Positions 18,467 through 27,234 are shown, counted from the first letter of the stretch. The stretch is DNA of 39,395 nt from Sharpea azabuensis DSM 18934 (GCF_000702165.1 NZ_JNKU01000026.1:1-39395), one strand, 5' to 3'. A program made the numbers and translations. The notes: generated from the sequence alone by a model not told the origin.

Positions 18467-19137
18467 TGAAATTACATTCCAAACGCTTGCTTGCCATAGC
18501 TAAGGCTATTGCACAGCACAAGCAGGGAATAATTTTGGCAGATATTGGCACTGATCATGCTTATCTGCCTTGTTTTCTATATGATCAAGGTGTGATTGAG
18601 AAGGCTTATGCCTGTGATGTGGCAGAGGGGCCATTAGCATCATCAAAACAGACCATTATCGCCAATCATATGGAAGGCAAGATTATTCCTCTTCTAGGCA
18701 ATGGGTTGGATCCTATTGTCAATGAAGATGTGGATATGATTTCTATTTGTGGCATGGGTGGAATGTTGATGATAGAAATCTTGGATGCCCATAACGAGAT
18801 GCATGATCATCGTTTCTTTCTTCAAGCCAATAATGGCTTAGCTGAATTACGGGCTTATTTAGCAGGGCATCATTTCTGTATTATTGATGAAGATCTTGTC
18901 GAAGATGCCCATCATATTTATGAATATATGGTTGTGGAAAAAGGAGAGATGGTTCTTGATGAAGATGATCTTCTCTTTGGTCCTATTAACCGTCAAAAGA
19001 AAACAGAACTCTTTAGAAAGAAATGGCAGTTTGAATTAAATGTGCAAAAGAAAATCATTGCCTCACTGCCAGAAGGGCATCCAAAACGTATAAATGTGCT
19101 TAAAATGATTGAAAAGATAGAGAAGGTGTTAGCGTGA
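18466..19137 (+). CDS. trmK: tRNA (adenine(22)-N(1))-methyltransferase TrmK
   Basis: TrmK is a SAM-dependent enzyme that methylates A22 of bacterial tRNAs, the YqfN family. It is 223 residues. The SAM site is ILADIGTDHAYLPCFLY (about 24-40), then VDMISICGMGGMLM in the catalytic region, and a helical C-terminal tail rich in Lys. The ATG overlaps the sigA stop by one base, and the gene ends in a GTGA overlap with the Nif3-like gene. The order sigA-trmK-nif3 is conserved in Bacillota. Confidence 0.93.
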   Translation: MKLHSKRLLAIAKAIAQHKQGIILADIGTDHAYLPCFLYDQGVIEKAYACDVAEGPLASSKQTIIANHMEGKIIPLLGNGLDPIVNEDVDMISICGMGGMLMIEILDAHNEMHDHRFFLQANNGLAELRAYLAGHHFCIIDEDLVEDAHHIYEYMVVEKGEMVLDEDDLLFGPINRQKKTELFRKKWQFELNVQKKIIASLPEGHPKRINVLKMIEKIEKVLA

Positions 19138-19877
19138 TTGTACAAGATATTATTGATATTATGGAAAGCCATTTCCCTGAACACTTACAAGAAGAATGGG
19201 ATAAAAGTGGCTTTCAGCTAGGTGATCGCAAGCAGCAAGTGACAAAAATCATGGTGGGGCTTGATGCGGACTTAAGGACATTAAATGAAGCCATTGAACA
19301 AGGCTGTAATATGCTTATTACCCATCATCCTTTCTTATTCAATAAGCTCAATCTTGACTTTGATACTTCAACAGGGCAGTTCATTCAAAAAGCCATCATG
19401 CATCATGTTGCCGTCTATTCAGTCCATACCAATCTTGATAAAGTTGCCATGAATGTCTGGCTTGCCAAAGCTACGCTCCTTGAACATATTGATGTTTGTG
19501 AAGAAGATGGTTTAGTGCGTAAAGGACAACTCCCTCAAGTCATGAATAGGAATGATTTTGTCAACCATCTCAAAAAGACATTACATGTTGATGTTGTGAA
19601 GGTTGCTGGAGTGAAAGATAATATTCAAAGCGTGGCTGTATGTGGTGGTTCAGGAAGTGATTATATTGATGCCGTTAAGAACCAGGTCGATGCCTATGTC
19701 ACTGGCGATTTAAAATATCATGCGGGCATGCAGGCATATGATGATGATTTTCTCTTGGTGGATGTCGGTCATCATGTTGAAGTGATTATGGTTGAAAAGC
19801 TTGCTTCTATTTTAAGAGAGGAAAGTAGCCTGGAAGTGGTGGAAAGCACGTCACCGGACTACTATCAGTACCTATGA
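19134..19877 (+). CDS. Nif3-like dinuclear metal centre protein
   Basis: This is a YqfO/NIF3 family member, probably a GTP cyclohydrolase I type 2-like metal protein; the true reaction is not settled for the family. The 247-residue form here lacks the extra inserted domain seen in longer relatives such as B. subtilis YqfO. Metal-binding signatures are MLITHHPFLF (His-His), YSVHTNLDK (about 100-108) and DVGHHVEVIM near the C-terminus. It starts with GTG overlapping the trmK stop by four bases. The downstream Nudix gene starts inside its stop codon. Confidence 0.92.
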   Translation: MIVQDIIDIMESHFPEHLQEEWDKSGFQLGDRKQQVTKIMVGLDADLRTLNEAIEQGCNMLITHHPFLFNKLNLDFDTSTGQFIQKAIMHHVAVYSVHTNLDKVAMNVWLAKATLLEHIDVCEEDGLVRKGQLPQVMNRNDFVNHLKKTLHVDVVKVAGVKDNIQSVAVCGGSGSDYIDAVKNQVDAYVTGDLKYHAGMQAYDDDFLLVDVGHHVEVIMVEKLASILREESSLEVVESTSPDYYQYL

Positions 19878-20326
19878 TTATCACAACGCTCGTTTATCTC
19901 AAACGCAACAACTAGACATTACTTCTTTATCGCAACAAGAAAGAAAAAGATATCAATCAAGGAAAGTGGATTGGGGTTGGTGGAAAGCTAAAAAATGGTG
20001 AATCGCCCTATGAATGTGCTGTGAGAGAAACATATGAAGAAACTGGCTATAGGATTCATAGTGCGCGTTTTGTCGGGATGGTCAGTTTTCCTGGTCTTTA
20101 TTATGGCGAAGATGAATTGATGTTTATCTATACGTCTTCTCATTTCTCTGGTGAACTTCATGAAACAAATGAAGGGGAGTTACACTGGGTGAATGATGAA
20201 GAGGTCGGAACATTACCAACATGGGAAGCTGATCATCACTATCTTTCCTGGCTTAATGATGACAAGGCTCATGAAGCTAAAGTGGTTTATCAGAATGATC
20301 ATCTTGTCAGTTATGAAGAGCACTGA
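19874..20326 (+). pseudogene. MutT-type Nudix hydrolase interrupted by one amber codon
   Basis: The frame opens with ATG at 19874, overlapping the Nif3-like stop. It reads MIITTLVYLKRNN, meets TAG at 19913-19915 (codon 14), then continues without further damage as TLLLYRNKKEKDINQGKWIG to the end. The Nudix box is perfect: GKLKNGESPYECAVRETYEETG. The family cleaves nucleoside diphosphates linked to another moiety (8-oxo-dGTP type). An internal GTG at 20021 could start a 101-residue product, but it would lose half the Nudix box and so be inactive. Either this is a very recent nonsense mutation (CAG or AAG to TAG), a sequencing error, or a read-through codon. Confidence 0.85.
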
Positions 20327-20355
20327 GCAATTTATTATGTCATTTTGAAAGACTA

Positions 20356-20364
20356 TGATAGAAT
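20356..20364 (+). promoter_or_regulatory. Extended -10 upstream of the CoA-type Nudix gene
   Basis: TGATAGAAT lies about 21 bases upstream of the chosen start; no clear -35 is seen. It would give the following gene its own transcript. Confidence 0.4.
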
Positions 20365-20385
20365 GACAAAAAGGAAGTGATGATT

Positions 20386-21006
20386 ATGCAGGATATCTTA
20401 AAAAAGTTACAAGAAGAGAGCTGTAAGCCTACTCTTGCCCATAATCATAAAGGCGCTTCAAGCATCCTCATACCTCTTATTGAAGAAAAGGGGGAGACAT
20501 ATATTCTCTATGAAGTACGTTCTCGCCATATCACCCAGCCATTAGAAGTATGTTTTCCTGGTGGCCGTTTAGAAAAACATGAGAAGCGTAAAAAAGCCGC
20601 CCTTCGTGAAACATGTGAAGAACTGCTTGTGAATGAAAAACAGGTTGAAATCATCAGTGCTCTTGATGGCCATATGAGTGTCAATGGACGTGCCATCTGG
20701 CCTTTTATTGGCATCTTGCATGACTATCACAATACTTATTCTAGAGATGAAGTTGATCATGTTTTTAAAGTCCCACTGTCTTATTTTCTTACTCATGAGC
20801 CTGAAGTGCATAAGATGGTTTATAAACCTTTTCTTGAAGATAACTTCCCTTATGAATTAGTTGGAGGAAAGGATTATCCTTTTATGACAATGAAAAGAGA
20901 CTTGCTTTTCTATCAATATGATGGGGAAGTTATCTGGGGGATTACAGCTGAAATCACTTATAAATTTATTCAGAAAATCAAACAATATAGGAAAAGTGAT
21001 GACTAA
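20386..21006 (+). CDS. Nudix hydrolase, CoA pyrophosphatase (NudL) type
   Basis: The 206-residue Nudix protein resembles coenzyme A diphosphatases. The PGG-containing Nudix box is intact (FPGGRLEKHEKRKKAALRET then CEELL). It is preceded by YEVRSRHITQPLEVC, which corresponds to the NudL-type sequence before the box, although the full LRxHxGQVSF pattern is degenerate. CoA pyrophosphatase would trim CoA or oxidised CoA to 3',5'-ADP and 4'-phosphopantetheine. I chose the ATG at 20386 because AAGGAAG is eight bases upstream; GTG 20377 and ATG 20380 are too close to the site. The stop codon lies in the loop of a terminator shared with convergent ispH. Confidence 0.8.
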   Translation: MQDILKKLQEESCKPTLAHNHKGASSILIPLIEEKGETYILYEVRSRHITQPLEVCFPGGRLEKHEKRKKAALRETCEELLVNEKQVEIISALDGHMSVNGRAIWPFIGILHDYHNTYSRDEVDHVFKVPLSYFLTHEPEVHKMVYKPFLEDNFPYELVGGKDYPFMTMKRDLLFYQYDGEVIWGITAEITYKFIQKIKQYRKSDD

Positions 21007-21021
21007 TTGCCATCACTTTTT
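20992..21021. terminator. Bidirectional terminator overlapping the NudL-type stop
   Basis: Perfect 10-bp stem (20992-21001 with 21011-21020) and 9-base loop containing the TAA of the plus-strand gene; A and T runs flank both sides, so it can also stop ispH transcripts. Confidence 0.8.
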
Positions 21022-21934
21022 AAAGTATCTTTGTATAATCAATTGTTGGTTTGATGTAGGTTGTTGGGTCATTTTCATCAAATTGTCGAATAAAGTTAAT
21101 GATCTGGTTCGTAAGACTTGTAGGTGTGGAAGCACCTGAACTGATAGCCGCATGGTGTTTGCCTTTGAGTAAGTTGACATCTAGTTCATCAATAGAACCA
21201 ATCATATAAGTCTCTTTGCCAGCCTGATCTTGACTGATTGAAGCAAGCTTCTTCGTGTTATTGGAATGAGGATCCCCGACAATAAAGACAATATCAATAT
21301 CTTCATCCATATTCTTAATAGCTTCCTGTCTGATCTTTGTCGCATTACAAATTTCTTGTTCAATTGTGACATCATCAAGAATAGTTTTGGCATATTCACA
21401 TAAGTCATAGACATCAAAGAGAGACATTGTTGTCTGGTTGGTGATGATATATTTCTTATGTGGATCAACGTCATCAAAATCTTCCTTCTTGGTAATCAGA
21501 TGAATATGTTCAGGATCAATCATCAATGCCCCTTCACTTTCAGGGTGACCTTTCTTGCCAATATAGAGTACTTCATAGCCATCCTTAAGTTCTTCTTTAA
21601 TTAAATCATGGGTCTTTATGACATCTAAACAACTTGCATCAATCACATCAAGCCCTTTAGCGAGGGCTTTTTGTGTAACTTCATCTCCAGCTCCATGAGC
21701 AGTAATGACAACAGTGCCTTCATTCACTTCATCCAAGAGTTCAAGTCTTGTTTTGGAAGCATCTTCAATTGTAATGGCCCCTAAGTCTTTGAGGGCGTTT
21801 ACGATATATTCATTATGAACTATCATCCCGAGAATATAGAGGGGTTTATGGCTTTTAGCTGCTTCTTTGGCGATATTGATTGCACGCACAACCCCTTTAC
21901 AATAACCTCTTGGTGTTATTCCTGTTACTTTCAT
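21020..21934 (-). CDS. ispH: 4-hydroxy-3-methylbut-2-enyl diphosphate reductase
   Basis: IspH (LytB) is the last enzyme of the MEP isoprenoid pathway, reducing HMBPP to IPP and DMAPP with a [4Fe-4S] cluster. The three cluster cysteines are Cys12 (RGYCKGV), Cys102 (DASCLDV) and Cys196 (EICNATKIRQEA). Substrate-binding GHPESEG and VGDPHSNNTKKL are present. At 304 residues it is the usual length. AAAGAGGT precedes the start. It is convergent with the Nudix gene and divergent from cshB, the only minus-strand gene in the 8.5-24.3 kb run. ispG is about 4 kb away, also on the minus strand. Confidence 0.95.
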   Translation of the reverse strand: MKVTGITPRGYCKGVVRAINIAKEAAKSHKPLYILGMIVHNEYIVNALKDLGAITIEDASKTRLELLDEVNEGTVVITAHGAGDEVTQKALAKGLDVIDASCLDVIKTHDLIKEELKDGYEVLYIGKKGHPESEGALMIDPEHIHLITKKEDFDDVDPHKKYIITNQTTMSLFDVYDLCEYAKTILDDVTIEQEICNATKIRQEAIKNMDEDIDIVFIVGDPHSNNTKKLASISQDQAGKETYMIGSIDELDVNLLKGKHHAAISSGASTPTSLTNQIINFIRQFDENDPTTYIKPTIDYTKIL

Positions 21935-22019
21935 GTATAAACCTCTTTTCTTTCTTTAAGCCTACCAATTCTTGAAAAGAAATGCAAGTCATAGAAAAGT
22001 ATGAATTTATCAATAAAAT

Positions 22020-22047
22020 TTGATTTTGGAAAAAAGTATGGTATAAT
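22020..22047 (+). promoter_or_regulatory. Promoter of cshB-nfo
   Basis: TTGATT (22020-22025), a 16-base spacer and consensus TATAAT (22042-22047), 28 bases upstream of the start. Confidence 0.65.
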
Positions 22048-22074
22048 CAATTGGCTTAAAAGGAGGCGAAAAGT

Positions 22075-23460
22075 ATGACTACATTTATGAATTATCATTT
22101 TCAAGAATTTGTCAATAGGACAATTGAACATATGCATTTTGACACACCAACACCTATTCAGGAAAAGGTGATTCCCCTTGTCACACATCATCGTGATATC
22201 ATGGGTATTTCCCAGACAGGTACAGGTAAGACACATGCATTCCTCTTACCTATTATGAATGAAATCGATACATCAAAAGATAGTGTCCAGGTTGTTATTG
22301 TTGCCCCAACACGTGAACTTGCGATGCAGATTTATGAGAATGCGAAAGTCTTTAAGAAATATAATGAAGCATTACGTGTTTCTCTTGTGATAGGTGGCAG
22401 TGATAAACAGAAGGCAATCGCAAAACTTAACCATCAGCCCCATGTTGTCATTGGGACACCGGGAAGAATTAAGGACCTTTCTTTAAATGAACAGGCTTTG
22501 ATCATTACAACGGCAACACGTTTCGTTATAGATGAAGCGGATATGACATTGGAATTTGGTTATTTAGAAGATCTTGATGAAGTCTTAGGCAAGATGCGTG
22601 AGGACTTGCAGATGCTTGTATTCTCCGCCACAATTCCCCAAGAACTCCAGGTCTTCTTAAGAAAATATATGAAGAATCCTGAATTGGTGCAGGTTGATGA
22701 AAAGAAAGCCTCATCAGATCATGTCAATCATTACCTCATTCCTACAAAACACAAAGATCGTTATGAAGTCTTGAGATCAATCATGAATATTATTGATCCA
22801 TATATCTGTATTATCTTCTGTAATACAAGACAGGAGGCCAGCAAGCTTACGCATCAGTTAAGAAATGATGGCGTAAAAGTTGGTGAAATTCATGGTGACT
22901 TACAGCCACGTGAAAGAAAACAGATGATGCGTCGTATTCATAATAATGAATATCAATATATCGTTGCAACAGATATTGCCGCAAGAGGTATTGATATCGA
23001 TGGTGTATCCCATGTTATCAATATGGAATTCCCAACCGAAAAAGATTTCTATATTCACCGTTCTGGCCGTTGTGGCCGTGGCAGTTATACGGGTGAATGT
23101 TTCTCCATGTATGATACAAGCAATCAGGCGATGACAGAAGCTTTAGAAAAGAAAGGTATTCACTTCTTAATGAAAGAGATCAAGAAGGGACATCTTGTTG
23201 ATGCTGGTGAACGTCAGAAACGTAAGAACAGAACACATGAACCAAGTGAACTTGAAAAAGAAGTCGCAAAGATTGTACGTAAGCCACGTAAAGTAAAACC
23301 TGGTTATAAAAAGAAGAGAAAAGCGGAAGTTGAAAAGCTTTATCGTAAAAAGAAACGTGAAATCATCCGTAATGATATCCGTCGTCAGAGAAAAGAACGT
23401 TACAAGAAAGCACAGCGTGAAAAGAGATTGGCTGAGGAGAATAATAGTTCATGGGATTAA
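22075..23460 (+). CDS. cshB: DEAD-box RNA helicase, CshB type
   Basis: This ATP-dependent RNA helicase of 461 residues acts in RNA turnover and ribosome assembly, often in cold adaptation. Motifs: Q motif TPIQEKVIP, motif I SQTGTGKT (46-53), PTRELA, motif II DEAD (153-156), motif [14 protein letters not shown], and motif [11 protein letters not shown]. The C-terminal 80 or so residues are strongly basic ([16 protein letters not shown] and onward), a likely RNA-binding tail. AGGAGGCG precedes the start. The identity as CshB/YqfR rests on position beside ispH and nfo, the same as in B. subtilis, rather than on sequence alone. Its end overlaps nfo by ten bases. Confidence 0.92.
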   Translation: MTTFMNYHFQEFVNRTIEHMHFDTPTPIQEKVIPLVTHHRDIMGISQTGTGKTHAFLLPIMNEIDTSKDSVQVVIVAPTRELAMQIYENAKVFKKYNEALRVSLVIGGSDKQKAIAKLNHQPHVVIGTPGRIKDLSLNEQALIITTATRFVIDEADMTLEFGYLEDLDEVLGKMREDLQMLVFSATIPQELQVFLRKYMKNPELVQVDEKKASSDHVNHYLIPTKHKDRYEVLRSIMNIIDPYICIIFCNTRQEASKLTHQLRNDGVKVGEIHGDLQPRERKQMMRRIHNNEYQYIVATDIAARGIDIDGVSHVINMEFPTEKDFYIHRSGRCGRGSYTGECFSMYDTSNQAMTEALEKKGIHFLMKEIKKGHLVDAGERQKRKNRTHEPSELEKEVAKIVRKPRKVKPGYKKKRKAEVEKLYRKKKREIIRNDIRRQRKERYKKAQREKRLAEENNSSWD

Positions 23461-24332
23461 TTATTGGATCACATGTAGGAATGTCTGGCAAGCAGATGCT
23501 TGTTGGAAGCGTTAAGGAAGCTTTAAGCTACAAGGCCAATACTTTCATGTTTTATACCGGTGCACCACAAAATACAAGACGTAAGCCAATTAGTGAATTA
23601 CGTGTTGATGAAGCCAAGGCCTTAATGCAGGAAAATGGTATTGATATGGATCATGTCGTTGTTCATGCGCCTTATATCATCAATCTTGGCAATACAATTA
23701 AACCAGAAACCTATGCGTTAGCTGTTGATTTTTTAGCTCAGGAAATTGAACGCGTGGATGAAATTGGGGCGAAGATTCTTGTCCTTCATCCTGGTGCTCA
23801 TGTCAAGGGTGGCATTGAAGCAGGACTTGATTCAATAGTTAAAGGACTCAATACAGTCTTAAAAGAAGACCAGGGCTGTACAATTGCCTTAGAAACAATG
23901 GCTGGCAAGGGGACGGAATTAGGCACAGACTTTGATCAGCTCAAGTATATTATAGATCATGTCGCACTCAGTGATAAATTAGGATTATGTCTTGATACAT
24001 GTCACTTAAATGATGCGGGTTATGATATTAATGACTTTGATAGCATTCTTGATGAAGTTGATGCAAAAGTTGGTTTAGGGCGTGTAAAAGTCATTCATGT
24101 CAATGATTCGAAAAATCCTCGTGGTGCACATAAGGACCGTCATGAAAATATCGGTTATGGGACAATTGGCTTTGAAGCTCTCAACAACGTTGTTCATCAT
24201 CCAAGACTTGAGAATGTTCCAAAGATTTTAGAAACACCTTATATTGAAGATGTAGCTCCTTATGGAGAAGAGATTGACATGCTTAGAAAGCAAGTCTTTA
24301 ATCCACATCTTAAAGAAAAGATCATCAAATAA
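23451..24332 (+). CDS. nfo: Endonuclease IV
   Basis: Nfo cleaves DNA 5' of abasic sites and removes blocked 3' ends in base excision repair. The TIM-barrel protein of 293 residues carries the family zinc-site segments: GSHVGMSG at the N-terminus, [60 protein letters not shown] and ILETPY. Its ATG lies within the end of cshB. A hairpin terminator follows, ending the long plus-strand housekeeping run. Confidence 0.96.
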   Translation: MGLIIGSHVGMSGKQMLVGSVKEALSYKANTFMFYTGAPQNTRRKPISELRVDEAKALMQENGIDMDHVVVHAPYIINLGNTIKPETYALAVDFLAQEIERVDEIGAKILVLHPGAHVKGGIEAGLDSIVKGLNTVLKEDQGCTIALETMAGKGTELGTDFDQLKYIIDHVALSDKLGLCLDTCHLNDAGYDINDFDSILDEVDAKVGLGRVKVIHVNDSKNPRGAHKDRHENIGYGTIGFEALNNVVHHPRLENVPKILETPYIEDVAPYGEEIDMLRKQVFNPHLKEKIIK

Positions 24333-24336
24333 AAAG

Positions 24337-24364
24337 AAGACAAGGCTGTAATAAGTCTTGTCTT
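24337..24364 (+). terminator. Terminator after nfo
   Basis: AAGACAAG (24337-24344) pairs with CTTGTCTT (24357-24364), preceded by an A run; the T tract is short. Confidence 0.6.
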
Positions 24365-24392
24365 TATTGAATTTCTTTGTAGAACTTCTTCT

Positions 24393-24433
24393 TTTTCATT
24401 TAGTCATTTGTAGGGTAAATGACTAAATGAAAA
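24393..24433. repeat. Perfect 17-bp inverted repeat
   Basis: Arms 24393-24409 and 24417-24433 are exact complements around the 7-base loop GTAGGGT. It lies just after the nfo terminator and before the Fic relic. It is too A+T-rich and lacks the usual T tract on the plus side for certainty; it could be a second terminator, a protein-binding palindrome or an element end. Confidence 0.7.
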
Positions 24434-24644
24434 GTAAGCATTATGACATAGTGAGAAAGAGATGATGCAAGTGAGATAGTTTCATTATGATATTTTTGAA
24501 ATGCATGGGGATAAGAAATATGAGCCCTTACTCAAGCGATCAAAAAAGCTAAAAGGGTGAATGAGAAGAAGCCTATCATCAGGCTGTCACACGAGAAGTT
24601 GGGCTACTTTTTGTCATAGCTGTCTTTGTTTATGTTTTTTTAGC
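24434..24644. other. Degenerate sequence with no intact gene
   Basis: Short broken frames only. One plus-strand piece (about 24564-24677) would encode a hydrophobic stretch (FVIAVFVYVFLALIPSMIVMAG) ending in TGA. It may belong to a decayed membrane-protein gene or may be chance. Confidence 0.35.
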
Positions 24645-24921
24645 ATTAATTCCTTCGATGATCGTAATGGCCGGATGAGCCGTTTGACTTACGCATTTAT
24701 TGTTGTGTAAAGATAGGTTTGAAATACAAAAGTATGTATCGATTGAAAGAAAGAATTTAGAAAATATTGATCAATACTATGAAGCTTATCTGTATTACAA
24801 CGTGGATGGCATGAAGGATTAAATAATCCTGCACCCTTTATAAAAAACTATCTGAGAATCATTCTTCTAGCCTATCAAGAGTGTTCGAAAAAGAAAAATC
24901 CTAAACCTAGAAAGGTTTAGG
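24645..24921 (+). pseudogene. Relic of a Fic-domain protein (C-terminal part)
   Basis: Conserved Fic pieces appear in order but in different frames. The active-site loop INSFDDRNGRMSRL (24645 onward) corresponds to IHPFxDGNGRxSRL. Then come RFEIQKYVSIERK and NLENIDQYYEA, and after a frameshift GWHEGLNNPAPFIKNYLRII and LLAYQE, the typical Fic C-terminus. Intact Fic proteins transfer AMP or other groups to target proteins. Here the catalytic His is Asn, the motif Gly is Arg, and several stops and shifts are present. The N-terminal half cannot be found. Confidence 0.75.
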
Positions 24922-24923
24922 AT
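24886..24923 (-). terminator. Terminator of the 24932 minus-strand gene
   Basis: Perfect 11-bp stem (24898-24908 with 24913-24923) and AGAA loop; on the minus strand it is followed by a long T-rich tract (24886-24897). Confidence 0.8.
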
Positions 24924-24931
24924 ACATGGAT

Positions 24932-25171
24932 TTATGTGAGTAATGGTTTGAAATAAGTACACATATTATGGATGGAATCAATATTGCAGTCTGCAAGATG
25001 ACTGATATATTCCTCTAAGACACAAGTATAGTCATCGTTGACTAAGGCATAGATGTTAGAACGCAGGGCACGTAGTATCTTGATTTGGGTATGCTTATCA
25101 ACATAGATATCATGCAATTCTAAGACCTGATTGAATTCGTTTAATGAGATAGCGGTTAAATAGTTGTTCAT
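24932..25171 (-). CDS. Uncharacterised 79-residue protein
   Basis: A small soluble, mostly helical protein without recognised domain. A start at 25171 is supported by AAAGGAG about ten bases upstream, and the gene has its own hairpin terminator, so it is probably real and expressed. Four Cys residues (in NDDYTCVLEE, LADCNID and MCTYF among them) are not spaced like a zinc finger. The context is a loose region between a Fic relic and a riboswitch; I cannot suggest a function. Confidence 0.65.
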   Translation of the reverse strand: MNNYLTAISLNEFNQVLELHDIYVDKHTQIKILRALRSNIYALVNDDYTCVLEEYISHLADCNIDSIHNMCTYFKPLLT

Positions 25172-25261
25172 TTTTCATTTCTCCTTTTCTAATACTTCTA
25201 TATATTTATTCGTTTGAAAAGAAGAAATTACTCACTAAAAAATGAAAAAAATAAAATGTTA

Positions 25262-25418
25262 GTGTAGACTTACAAGGGAGGGTCAAGGTATAGTGAAAAC
25301 ACGTGAGGGAGTAGCAGCCCAAGTGGGGATGAGTCAACATAATGGTTATGTAAGCCTGGTTCATCCATAATTGCAAGACTCATGTTTAGCGCAAGCTATG
25401 CATGGGGTGAGTCTACAT
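25262..25418 (+). promoter_or_regulatory. yybP-ykoY (manganese) riboswitch
   Basis: Nine paired bases close the structure (25262-25270 with 25410-25418). Inside are the family-typical segments GGGAGTAGC (5' internal loop), GTCAACA and GCAAGACTCATG (3' internal loop). This family binds Mn2+ and turns on manganese export genes; the gene directly downstream is mntP, which agrees. An intrinsic terminator follows at once. Confidence 0.85.
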
Positions 25419-25422
25419 TCTA

Positions 25423-25456
25423 AGGTATAGCATGTGTGTGCTATATCTTTTATTTT
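25423..25456 (+). terminator. Riboswitch expression-platform terminator
   Basis: A 10-bp stem (25423-25432 with 25439-25448, one G-U pair), 6-base loop, then TTTTATTTT. The mntP ribosome-binding site (GGAGGA, 25457-25462) begins right after. Metal binding would be expected to prevent this hairpin; the antiterminator pairing is inferred, not worked out. Confidence 0.8.
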
Positions 25457-25467
25457 GGAGGAAGATC

Positions 25468-26049
25468 ATGTTTTCATTAGGTTTTATTTTCAATAGCTGT
25501 TTGACAGGTGTAGGTTTAGCGATGGACGCTTTTTCGGTAAGCCTTGCCAATGGCCTCAAGAATCCACGAATGCGCTGGTATAACCGTTTTAAGATTGCCG
25601 GTACGTTTGCCTGGTTCCAGTTTATGATGCCTATGATTGGCTGGTTTTGTGTGCATACATTAGTACGCTATTTTAAAGTTTTTGAGAAGTTCATACCTTA
25701 TATTGCCTTGATTCTATTGTTGTATATTGGGATCAATATGCTTAAAGAAGGCTTGAGTGGGGAAATGAGTGAAGATGAGGCGGAAATTGATCATTCGACT
25801 TTAATGATTCAGGGAATTGCGACTTCCATCGATGCTTTGTCTGTTGGCTTTACCATTGCTTCTTATAATGCTTTAAAGGCATTTGTAGCCTGTGTGCTGA
25901 TTGCGATTGTAACGCTTGTGATATGCTTAGTTGGCTTACGTATTGGTATTAAGTTTGGTGAGAAGCTAGCTGAAAAAGCAACAATCTTAGGTGGCTGTAT
26001 TTTAATATTTATTGGCTTAGAAATCTTTGTGACAGGTGTATTTATGTAA
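25468..26049 (+). CDS. mntP: Manganese efflux pump MntP
   Basis: MntP (YebN, DUF204) exports Mn2+ across the cytoplasmic membrane. The 193-residue protein has about six membrane segments and the two family repeats with intramembrane acidic residues: GLAMDAFSVSLANGL and GIATSIDALSVGF. The ATG at 25468 follows GGAGGA; an upstream frame extension at 25432 would lie in the terminator and is not used. Control is by the riboswitch and terminator directly ahead. Confidence 0.92.
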   Translation: MFSLGFIFNSCLTGVGLAMDAFSVSLANGLKNPRMRWYNRFKIAGTFAWFQFMMPMIGWFCVHTLVRYFKVFEKFIPYIALILLLYIGINMLKEGLSGEMSEDEAEIDHSTLMIQGIATSIDALSVGFTIASYNALKAFVACVLIAIVTLVICLVGLRIGIKFGEKLAEKATILGGCILIFIGLEIFVTGVFM

Positions 26050-26054
26050 AAAGA

Positions 26055-26084
26055 ACCATGTAGGTTATTTCCTACATGGCTTTT
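26055..26084. terminator. Terminator between mntP and ispG
   Basis: Perfect 9-bp stem CCATGTAGG/CCTACATGG (26056-26064, 26071-26079), T run on plus and T-rich on minus; shared by convergent genes. Confidence 0.8.
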
Positions 26085-27159
26085 AAGCTTTATGCTTTCT
26101 CTCTTCTACAAGTTTTAGAATTTCTTTCTTCAATTCGCTTACTAACTGATCTTCAGGAATTTTACGGATGATTTCGCCACCTTTTATAAGCAGGCCTTCA
26201 CCAACTCCACCAGCAATACCAATATCCGCATTTCTTGCCTCACCTGGGCCATTGACGGCACATCCCATGATGGCTACGGTAATATCCTCATGAACATTTG
26301 CCTGTAGCCAAGGCTCAAGTTCGTTGGCAATAGGAAGCATATTGTATTGAATACGGCCGCATGTTGGACAGCTGACAAGTGTTGGCACACCACCGAGCAA
26401 TCCTTCTTCCTTCAATAAGATTTTAGCAACCTGTATTTCTTTAACTGGGTCATCACTTAAAGAAACACGTATTGTATTACCAATACCTTCATACATCAGG
26501 GTACCCAATCCAAAGGCACTCTTAATTGTCCCACCTAATGCTGTACCAGCTTCCGTTACCCCAATATGAAGAGGATAAGGGAATGTCTTTGCAGCAAGTT
26601 CATAGGCCTTAATTGTCAGTAAGGTATTTGATGATTTAAGAGAAATGACAATATCATGGAAATCCAGGTCTTCGAGAATCTTGATATGATTCATGGCACT
26701 TTCAACCATACCTTCAGCAGTAGGCTTACCATATTTCTTCAAGATTTCTCTTTCTAATGAACCACCATTCACACCAATACGAATAGGAATATGTCTAGCT
26801 TTACAAGCTTCTACAACAGCTCTTGTATGTTCAATCGAACCAATATTACCAGGATTAATACGAATCTTATCAATACCTGATTCAATCGCTGTTAAAGCTA
26901 AACGATAATCAAAATGAATATCAGCAACCATTGGAATATGAATTTGTTTCTTGATTTCACGAATAGCTAATGCATCTTCTTGATCAAAGATTGCTACACG
27001 GATGAGTTCACAGCCTACTTCTTCAAGTTCTAATATTTGTTTTACAGTTGCTTCAACATTCTTTGTCTTTGTATTACACATTGACTGAATGACAACATGA
27101 TCATTACCACCAATTGTCAAATCACCAACATGTACAGATCTTGTTTCATTTCTTAACAT
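26083..27159 (-). CDS. ispG: 4-hydroxy-3-methylbut-2-en-1-yl diphosphate synthase
   Basis: IspG (GcpE) makes HMBPP from MEcPP, the step before IspH in the MEP pathway, using a [4Fe-4S] cluster and flavodoxin or ferredoxin. It is 358 residues, the compact bacterial two-domain form: a TIM barrel ([32 protein letters not shown]) and a C-terminal cluster domain with Cys264, Cys267, Cys300 and Glu307 ([18 protein letters not shown]). GAGGT precedes the start and a good promoter lies upstream. Confidence 0.96.
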   Translation of the reverse strand: MLRNETRSVHVGDLTIGGNDHVVIQSMCNTKTKNVEATVKQILELEEVGCELIRVAIFDQEDALAIREIKKQIHIPMVADIHFDYRLALTAIESGIDKIRINPGNIGSIEHTRAVVEACKARHIPIRIGVNGGSLEREILKKYGKPTAEGMVESAMNHIKILEDLDFHDIVISLKSSNTLLTIKAYELAAKTFPYPLHIGVTEAGTALGGTIKSAFGLGTLMYEGIGNTIRVSLSDDPVKEIQVAKILLKEEGLLGGVPTLVSCPTCGRIQYNMLPIANELEPWLQANVHEDITVAIMGCAVNGPGEARNADIGIAGGVGEGLLIKGGEIIRKIPEDQLVSELKKEILKLVEERKHKA

Positions 27160-27182
27160 ATGTAAACCTCATTTCTTTAATC

Positions 27183-27211
27183 ATTTTATCTATAATGATT
27201 AAAGAATTCAA
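27183..27211 (-). promoter_or_regulatory. ispG promoter
   Basis: On the minus strand TTGAAT (27211-27206), a 17-base spacer and TAAAAT (27188-27183), 24 bases from the start codon. Confidence 0.65.
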
Positions 27212-27234
27212 TCATATGGATCTAAAGAAAAAAA

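Noticed and set aside
777-19915. Genetic-code change with TAG read as an amino acid
   Set aside because: Several intact genes end in TAG at the expected family length (era, the 13033 hydrolase, pullulanase), so TAG works as a stop here.
24393-24433. CRISPR-type repeat
   Set aside because: Only a single palindrome is present; no regularly spaced direct repeats were seen anywhere in the window.
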